In this document: piece after piece, positions 53,301 to 62,300 of the stretch | Numbering within the stretch: the first letter of the stretch is position 1 | How the letters are laid out: every line of letters starts with the position of its first letter | Notes under the pieces: generated by a model | What the model saw: only the letters and a program-made list of their open reading frames with translations | Databases searched by the model: none | Told to the model about the DNA's origin: nothing | Program-made: the position numbers and the translations under genes | Assembly: GCA_026874595.1 (NCBI GenBank) | Contig: CM049309.1 | Span: 17,440,576 to 17,504,575 of the forward strand | DNA: 64,000 nt | DNA from: Sipunculus nudus | Taxonomy: Eukaryota > Annelida > Sipuncula > Golfingiida > Sipunculidae | Reading direction: 5' to 3'

Positions 53301-56300
53301 TGGTGTATTGTCATCAAAGATCTAGTTAAAACAGGTTAATGAAATATGATTAAGGTTATTTAAGTAATTATAGGTGGGGAGTCCTGAAATAAATTAAACA
53401 AAACCATATATGATTTGTTCGAAAAAAATTAACAAGGGACCCATTGGTCACGGCCCTCAGCTGTTATATATGATAAAAAAATATGATTTGGAAATGAGGC
53501 ACATGCTGGTTTTGTGTGGTAATAAATAAAAGCTTTATTATGCGTTGTTGGTGTTTAGCTTATGTATGATTTTGATAGTACCATATTTATGCGTGTACAG
53601 GACGACAAATTTTATCCTAAAAATATTTGGCAAAGAAGGGGGGCCGTCTTATACAAGGGTACAAGTTTTTCGGTGTCCTCAGGGCCGCCGAGGATAATTT
53701 ACGGCAATCAGCATTATTGCGTCGGTCGAACTGAACGGCGTGAATATCGGTGATCATGTCCGTATGGTGGTAATGTACACTCAATAAAGAACATTACAGT
53801 GCTTTGTTTTTGTTTAAATTTATCGTTTATACATCAGATTTACATGCACACATAGTTAATTAATTGATAAGAAAAGGTTTGCCTTGCCGCATTGACACAG
53901 GAATTTTAACGGAATCAATATATGAAAGCTCTAATGACAGTAGAGCCAGTGATTTCCCACGATAGCGGATGGAATCGCGGAACTGACAGACCGAAACGGA
54001 ATTTCCAATCCAAGTTTTAAAGTATATTTTGCCAAAAATTTCTTGGCAAATCACTTTAAGCAGGTACGCAGTGATATAATTGTCGATGCCGCTATCAGCT
54101 TGTGGGGCTTACCCATGTACTCAAGATCCGAGAGTACAGCGCTCGCGCAAGGGATGCTGGGAACTTGCTAATGCCATCCAGTAGCACGTAATATGCATAT
54201 AAATACAAGGATGATTTTTTCATATGGTGCTGTAATTACCGCGTAAAATGTTCACGAGTCCAGTGAATGCGGACGCTGTCAGCTGGCTTGCACACTGACA
54301 TACACGGAGACTCGCACATGGCACTTCGTTTCCGCGTTCGTTTCCGGAGAACTCCTCTGAGACTACTGGACAGATTTTTCCGAAACTTACACAAATTATC
54401 GGGTCACATGTGAACTGGTGCCTAACCAAGTGACCTTGACCTCTGACCTTTCGTCTCTGCCCAGCGTCCGTTTGTGCGTCTGTTTACACACATAAACCCA
54501 TATATCTCGGGAACCGTTTGACCGATCCGGAAAATTTTTTTACACAAATGTAGCCCTGGGATAGCTTTATAACAAACACAACAAAAGGTGGCGCCACCTG
54601 CAACCATGTTTGCACAGTGTCCATCTGTTCATCTGCCTGGGGTTAAAATCACTCATATCTCTGCAGTGGTTTGACTAATTCACCTAAAATTTGGCATGCA
54701 TATACATCCTAGATAGCTTTCTCAATTTTATGACAGGTGGCGCCACCTACATTCACGTTAACGCTCCACACATAAACCCATATATCTCGGGAACCGTTTG
54801 ACCGATCCGGAAAAAAATTTTACACAAATGTAGCCCTGGGATAGCTTCATAACATACACAACAAAAGGTGGTGCCACCTGCAACCATGTTTGCACGGTGT
54901 CCATTTGTTCATCTGCCTGGGGTTAAAATCACTCATATCTCTGCAGTGGTTTGACTAATTCACCTAAAAATCGGCATGCATATACATCCTAGATAGCTTT
55001 CTTGATTTTATGACAGGTGGCGCCACCTACATTCACGTTAACGCTCCACACATAAACCCATATATCTCGGGAACCGTTTGAACGATCCGGAAAAAAATTT
55101 TACACAAATGTAGCCCTGGGATAGCTTTATAACATACACAACAAAAGATGGCGCCACCTGCAACCATGTTTGCACAGTGTCCATTTGTTCATCTGCCTGG
55201 GGTTAAAACCACTCATATCTCTGCAATGGTTTGACTAATTCACCTAAAATTCGGCATGCGTATACATCCTAGATAGCTTCCTTGATTTTATGACAGGTGG
55301 CGCCACCTACATTCATGTTAACGCTGCAGACATCCAAGCTCATATCTTGGGAACCGTTTGACCGATCCGGAAAAAAATTTTACACAAATGTAGCCCTGGG
55401 ATAGCTTTATAACATACACAACAAAAGGTGGCGCCACCTGCAACCATGTTTGCACAGCGTCCATCTGTTTGTCTGCTGTGGGATAAAATCACTCATATCT
55501 CTGCAGTGGTTTGACTTTTCCACTTGAAATTTTGCATGTGTATATATCTTGGATAGTTTCTCGTTCAAATAACAGGTGGCGCCACCTACAATCATGTTTA
55601 TGTGGCAGAGATCCAATACTAATATTTTACATATGTAACTCTATATCCCCTTGCCACTCAATCCATGCCTCACTTCACCCGTCCTTCTCTGATTTTGGCG
55701 GATACACGTAGTCGCTTGTCGACTACCCGTATTCTAGTTATAAATAAGAAGCGGCCTTTCCTCAGGTGACGCGAAATTCAATGTTTGTCAAGCTTGTATT
55801 ATTGGACTACGCCAAGAAATGAATTTATTATAACTGGCAACTGAGTTCAAGAAAGGGACCGAGTTTCCGCGGGATATAAATATGACGAATTTCCTCACAA
55901 TTTTATAACGAAACCCCGGATTTGGTGCGTATATCCTTTTAAATAGTACCCGAATGGAAACCCTAGTTTCTACAAGGTAGCATTGAACTTGCACACGGTT
56001 AAATGTCGTAAAATAACGTAGTTCGAGAAAGTCCTACTGGGTCATTACCTAATTACTTTTTTCCTTCCTCACTGGTACAACAGAATAAATTCGAACCTGA
56101 CTGACGTCGTTTAAGCAAACGTGATACATTTTGTGGGAAAATTTGGTGACTGTGACATGGTTGTGGACAGGCCAGGAAAATGTAATTTTCGATAGTTAAA
56201 GATTAACATGGAATAATAAATGAGGTAGCCTAGTTAAGTAGAGCGTCATGGAAGCCTTGGTTTCATGCACTGTCACTTGTCTACCTTAAGCCACTTATAA

Positions 56301-59300
56301 ATGTGTACGCTGAAATGCAGTGGTTGTTTGGGGTGATCTCCCTCAAATTATGCAGAAGACTGACATTTCTTTGAAATAAATTTATCTTTTTTAAAGAGGA
56401 AGGTTTCAATGCCCTGTAATGCACATTCTCTTGACATGTTAATTCTTAGTGGGTGCCATCTCCTGGATAATAATTTATTACCCAAATTTGGGCCCTAAAA
56501 TTGACCCTTTGATGTCTCTTATGATATTAATTTGAATTGTTGCATAATACTCATTCTTTGATATGTTTAATTAATTCCGTTTTGGTCTGCTCCATACCTT
56601 TCTATATTACTTTCCTGTTTTCACTTGTAGCATCATAAACAAAAAATATACCACTGACCATTTTAGGAATCAAAAATTTCATTCATCAGTGTTAAAGTTA
56701 TCATTATGCTAACAAAGTTATCTTCAGTAGCTGGCAGCTCCAACTTAAGATGCTGAAAAATAATTTGAACCAAAATTTGAGGCTCAACATTGGGGGTCGT
56801 CTTCTACACGGGGTCGTCTTATACACGCATAAATATGGTATCTTTGGAGACAGGGAAGAGGATTGATTTCATTTATTTTATTGACAAATGGAGTGCTATT
56901 GTCACACAGATTCTGACTTGGCCATATAACTTACAAGCAGCACACATAATATAAGAGTTTAACTATTAATTTAAATTTAATAACAAATATTGTGCTAAAT
57001 ATAATTTTTCTTAAAAAATAATAAGAAAATCAGGATTTTTTTTTAAATAAAATATAACTGATATGATAATTAAAATAATATTTTAGAATATATTCATGAA
57101 TGCTTTCATGAATACAGTTTGAAAGTATTTGCACTGGTATTCAAATACTTTCATTTTTACCTGAATATCCATTCTTATGCAAGAAATTTTATAATGATTC
57201 ATATTCGTATCCAAATACATTTGCAAAGTATTTGCAACCATGTCTGGTATTTATTCAGTTTTAGCCAATCAATGATGCTGAGAATCCAGGATATACAAAA
57301 TTCACAAATTTAAATAATGATCATAAGTACCTGGTTTTATGACTATTATTAATATTAAAAAAAATAAATGTAACATATTCAGTTTGGACTACTTTCACAT
57401 CAATCTACACACTAGACACAGTAGGAATCCAGATTAATATTATCAACTGTATCTTTATCTATCATTAATTTCCTTCATATGATCCCTAATGATTGGTAAA
57501 GTATAATATGATTTATTTTTGTTATCATTCAAAATTTGAACTGAAAAATACCATAGATGACTGCATGGTGTTATTTGGAATACCTGACATTCTATCCATC
57601 CATACAAGATTCTAACATCATCAGTAACTGGGAGTTAATTTTCTGTTACTCATCAACTAACAAATTCCTTTTCTATTAATTTTTCTTTAATTTGTTATTA
57701 AAAACCAATAAAAATGTATTAATTTATAGTTTCTTGTTATGTTGTTGGTCAAAACAACTACTAGATAAGTTGGGTTGGACACCTGGATCAACTGTGGCTG
57801 GCCATAAGCTGCCTGGCTGCCCCAGTGTATGCTTCCCTCAAGCATGCATATTTTGCTGAAAGGTCAATAAGGTCAACATACATGTGACTGAAGAGGGGCT
57901 TGGGACAGCCTGGTTTTGACATGGTCTCATAAAAACATTGATAAGAGCTACAATTTTTGGCCATTTTCTTTCAGCTTTCTTAACTAAAAAGCTGAAATCC
58001 TTTTGTATGCATGATATGAAAATTATATCAACAGTGCTCAAAGGAAACAAATGTGCCATGGTCAAACTGGGGCAAAATTTAAGGTACTAATTTTATATTA
58101 ATACTAATAACTTGAAAAACTCAGAACTAATTTTGGGTATTCAATTGAATCTTGATTAAATAATGTTACATCCCTGAAAAAAAATGTCTAGCTTCAGCAA
58201 TCCTCTTGTTAAGGGAGTAAATATATTTCTTGATTTTTTACAAAGTGCATTATGTTTGGGCCCATAACTTAAAACAATTAGGCAATACTGACATCATTTC
58301 TGGCATGTGCATAGCGAATGTATAGAAAAATATGTATATTATATATGATTAAAGTCAGATCAGTGATTTTGATATTAGGCAGTCTTAAATTGTAACAATG
58401 GGTTTTAAATGGGAAAGAAAAAAGGAGTTTTTCATTAATATCTAAAAGGAATTAAGTCCTAGAGACCAAATTCTTGGCATGATAGGGTATTTTGCAGACA
58501 TCTTACTGTATGCCAAATTTTAGGAACTGAGAGCTGAAGCTGGGGAGCTGAACTCTAACAAACTGCATAACACTAGCTTGACGTAAATAATGTGACATGG
58601 TGCTTGAAAACTTGAATAAAATCTACAGTTTTTTATCAACTGGTTTCAAATTTTTGGTGTTAACAGATGAAATGCAAACAAAATCATGCTGTGAAAATTA
58701 AATCCACAGCAGTTACAGGAAAAAAATGAGCCATGGTCAAAGTTGGGCAAAATTTAAGGTACCAATTTTTTATATTGGCTAATATTTTAAAAAATTTAAA
58801 AGATTTTGATCTAATTTTGGGTATACAATTTAATTTTTATTAATTAAAGTTATATTACTGTGAAAAAAGTCCTTAGCTTTAACATGTTTTGTGTTAAGTG
58901 ATCAAATATCTTTCCTGATTTTTTTTACAAAATGCATTATGTTTGGGCACATAACTTTTTTAAATTATATAATACAGACCTAAATTCTGGCATGTACATA
59001 GGAACTATATAGAGGAATATTTATGGTAAATATGAGGAAAAACAGATGAGTGGTTTTAATATTAGGCAGTCCTGAAGTGTAAAAATAGGTTTTTAATAAT
59101 AAATTGAGGTTTTTCCTAAATTTCTCAAAGGATCGAATTCGCAAAGACCCAGTTTTGGCTTGGTAGGAGATCTTTGGGACATCTAACATTATGCCGAATT
59201 TTTTATTCCTAGGTCTTACGGTTTTAAAATGTGCCAGTTTAATGGACGGACGGACGGACAGCCGACGGACAAAGGACCACAACTATAGCTCAGATGACTT

Positions 59301-62300
59301 ATAGTCAGCTGAGCTAATAAATAAAATACTTGTATATTTGACATGAAATGTCATTTTGATTTCAAAATAAGGATAAATTGCAATTGCATACCTGTTCAGG
59401 TATGAAGAACTAATTAAAACCAGGTGAACTTCAAAGAATGGTGACAAAAATGCAAATTCACAGATTTATACTTCAAATATGTATAAAATCCCATGGAAAT
59501 AGCCAGAAGTCCACAAGAATGTTAAAATCTAACATTTATATATGTATTTCAACCAATGTTATGTTAACTTAGATTGTTTTGGTACTGCCGGTAAAGCCTG
59601 TATTTCCCTTTTTGTCGCCCAGTGACAGTTTTTTCCGGGGAATCCCCGTGGAATTGCATGATGGTTAACAGTATCAAAACGATGTCAGACGTCTTTTTTT
59701 TAACGTAAGACATAATAAAACATTCTTGAATTTCATTAGGTAAGCTTTCTTTCAAAACATATTCTGAGATTTGTCAAAGCACGAGGTCTATCCAGTGGCA
59801 AGTCCGATGGCCGCTATCTTGAAAATTGGTGACATCGCTCAACCTTCATAACAGGCATCATAATTAACATAGAAAATGGCTTAAGGAATGTGAAATATTC
59901 AAATTTTAAGTACAAAATGATAATAATTAAGATAGATATCAATCTTTTGTGGAAGTTTTATATGAGTAATTGTCACAACAACCGGGCACGGACAGTTGAA
60001 ACATTGCACTTGTTGGCAAACTTTGTGTCACTTTGCCTACTCAATTCAACCAATCGGTTTGCCAACACAGTCCTAATTAGAATTTCATTAATATTCACAA
60101 GAAATTCCCATGTGAATAAATAAAAAATTATCAACTTTATGGTAGGGGTGTCCTTGAGCCATAAAAAAACGAGTTCAATGGTGTAGCATAGATATTTAAC
60201 GCAAATTATTGGCACAGAATAATGGATTAGGACGGTACGTCTATAGTGGGTTATGAATACAGGGCATTAGTTTTGTGATGGGCATCCAGGGGGCGCAGCA
60301 AACAGCAATCGGTTAAAGTGAAAAATAAGTGTCTGTTGTCAACATAATGTCAGTAATGGTATGTGACTGCTACAAGAGCCTTTTTTTGTTCTCTCTGTAG
60401 AACAGGATGAAATTTTGCACACCCATGGACTTCCCAGAACCCAACATTCAAATTAGATTTTGAGCATCACAGATGTTTACCCCCATGTTCCTGAAAGCCC
60501 CCAGTCTACAATCAGGTTTTTTTTTCAAAAACTGACCTTTGTCCACAATAACAGTCACAGATGATACATTTGTAACTGATATTCTTTTCTGACCTTGACC
60601 TAATTTTCAAGATAATTAATTATGGGGGAGGCTTTCTGAATTGAATCTGCAAATGCAGACCTCAGTTTTAGTTTTTACACAGAACTTGACAAAAGATAAC
60701 TACATGCAAAATTAGAAATGTGTAGCTGCAGTGCCTGTGAAACATGTAAGTTAAATAAATGAAATTTATTTCTTATATGTGCATGCATAAGATCAGGCAA
60801 AGTTTCAAAGGCCATATGCTTTCTTGACATTATAACAAGATGGTAGCAAACATCAAAAGCAGGACATTATATCTCAGTGCCATACATGTTGTGTTATCAC
60901 TATGATATACTGTAAAAAGAAGAATTGTGAGTAATAAAATAATGAATATGCATGAGATGTGGCTTCACCATTCAGATGACTGTCTATAACAGTGGTAATT
61001 GATCAGTGATAAGAGGAAACAAATTGCATTACAGGATATCGCTAATGCAAACAATCCTTTTTGGAGGTAAAAAATGCAGTCAAGCAACCAGCACCCCTGG
61101 CAACAAGCCTGCCCAGCCCATTCATTCAATACAACTGTGTATGCTTTGAGCATAATGCTTTTTTATTACAAATCATCCTGAAATTTAATGTGGTCTTGTC
61201 TTCAAAGTTTATTTTTTTATGAGATAAAATCTGTTGCATGAATGTGAAAAAGCCTATAAATGACAAATTGCATTAAAACTTTATCTGGAATCAATAGACT
61301 TGCATAATAATTCAGGGCAAAGCTACTCATGATCTTTCATATAAGGAAACACATCATTTTTGCAAGTTTAAATTAATTTGTCTCATACTAACAATTGATT
61401 TTGTTGCCTCATTTTTTCAAGGATCACATTTAGTAAACTAGAATACCGGTGGTCGACAAGCAACTACGTGTATCCGCCGAAATCAGAATGGGAAGGGTGA
61501 ATGGAGGCATGGATTGAGTAACAAGGGGAAATAGAGTGAGGTGTGTTGCATATTAGCATAGATGTCTGCAGCCGAAATGTGTATGTAGGTTGTGCCACCT
61601 ACCACAAAATCCAGAAAGCTATCAAAGTTGTATACAAATGCAAAAAGTCAAACCACTGCCGAGATATGAGTGATTTTATCCCACAGCAGACAAACAGATG
61701 GACCCTGTGCAAAAATGGTTGCAGGTGGTGCCTCTAGTTTTGCGTATGATAAAGAGCTATGTGAGATCTATACACATGCAAAATTTTGGCCAAATCTGTC
61801 AAATAGTTCCCGAGATATGAGCTTGGATGTTGGAAGCGTAAACGTGACTGTAGGTGGCTCCACCTGTCATTAAATCAAGAAAGCTGTCCAGGATGTATAT
61901 ACATGCAAAATTTCAGGTGGATATGTCAAACAACTGCTGAGATATGAGTGATTTTATCCCAAGGCAGATGAAAATACGGACGCTGTGCAAAAATGGTTGC
62001 AGGTGGTGCCACCATTTTTTATGTATGTTATAAAGCTTTCCAAGGGCTACATTTGTGCAAAACTTTTTCCGGATCAGTCAAACGATTCCCGAGATATGTG
62101 GGCTAATGTTTCAAAACAGATGCACAGATGGACGCACTGGAGAGAAGAAAGGTCAGAGGTCAAAACAAAATCGGGGCGCAGCAGTTCACATGCTATCCGA
62201 ACATAATCCCTGGTTTCGTAAAATTAGGCCCAACGGTTACGAGGGAGTTCTCTGGACACCTATGCAGCCGCGGTGGGCTGAAAAATAGTATCCGCAAAAC

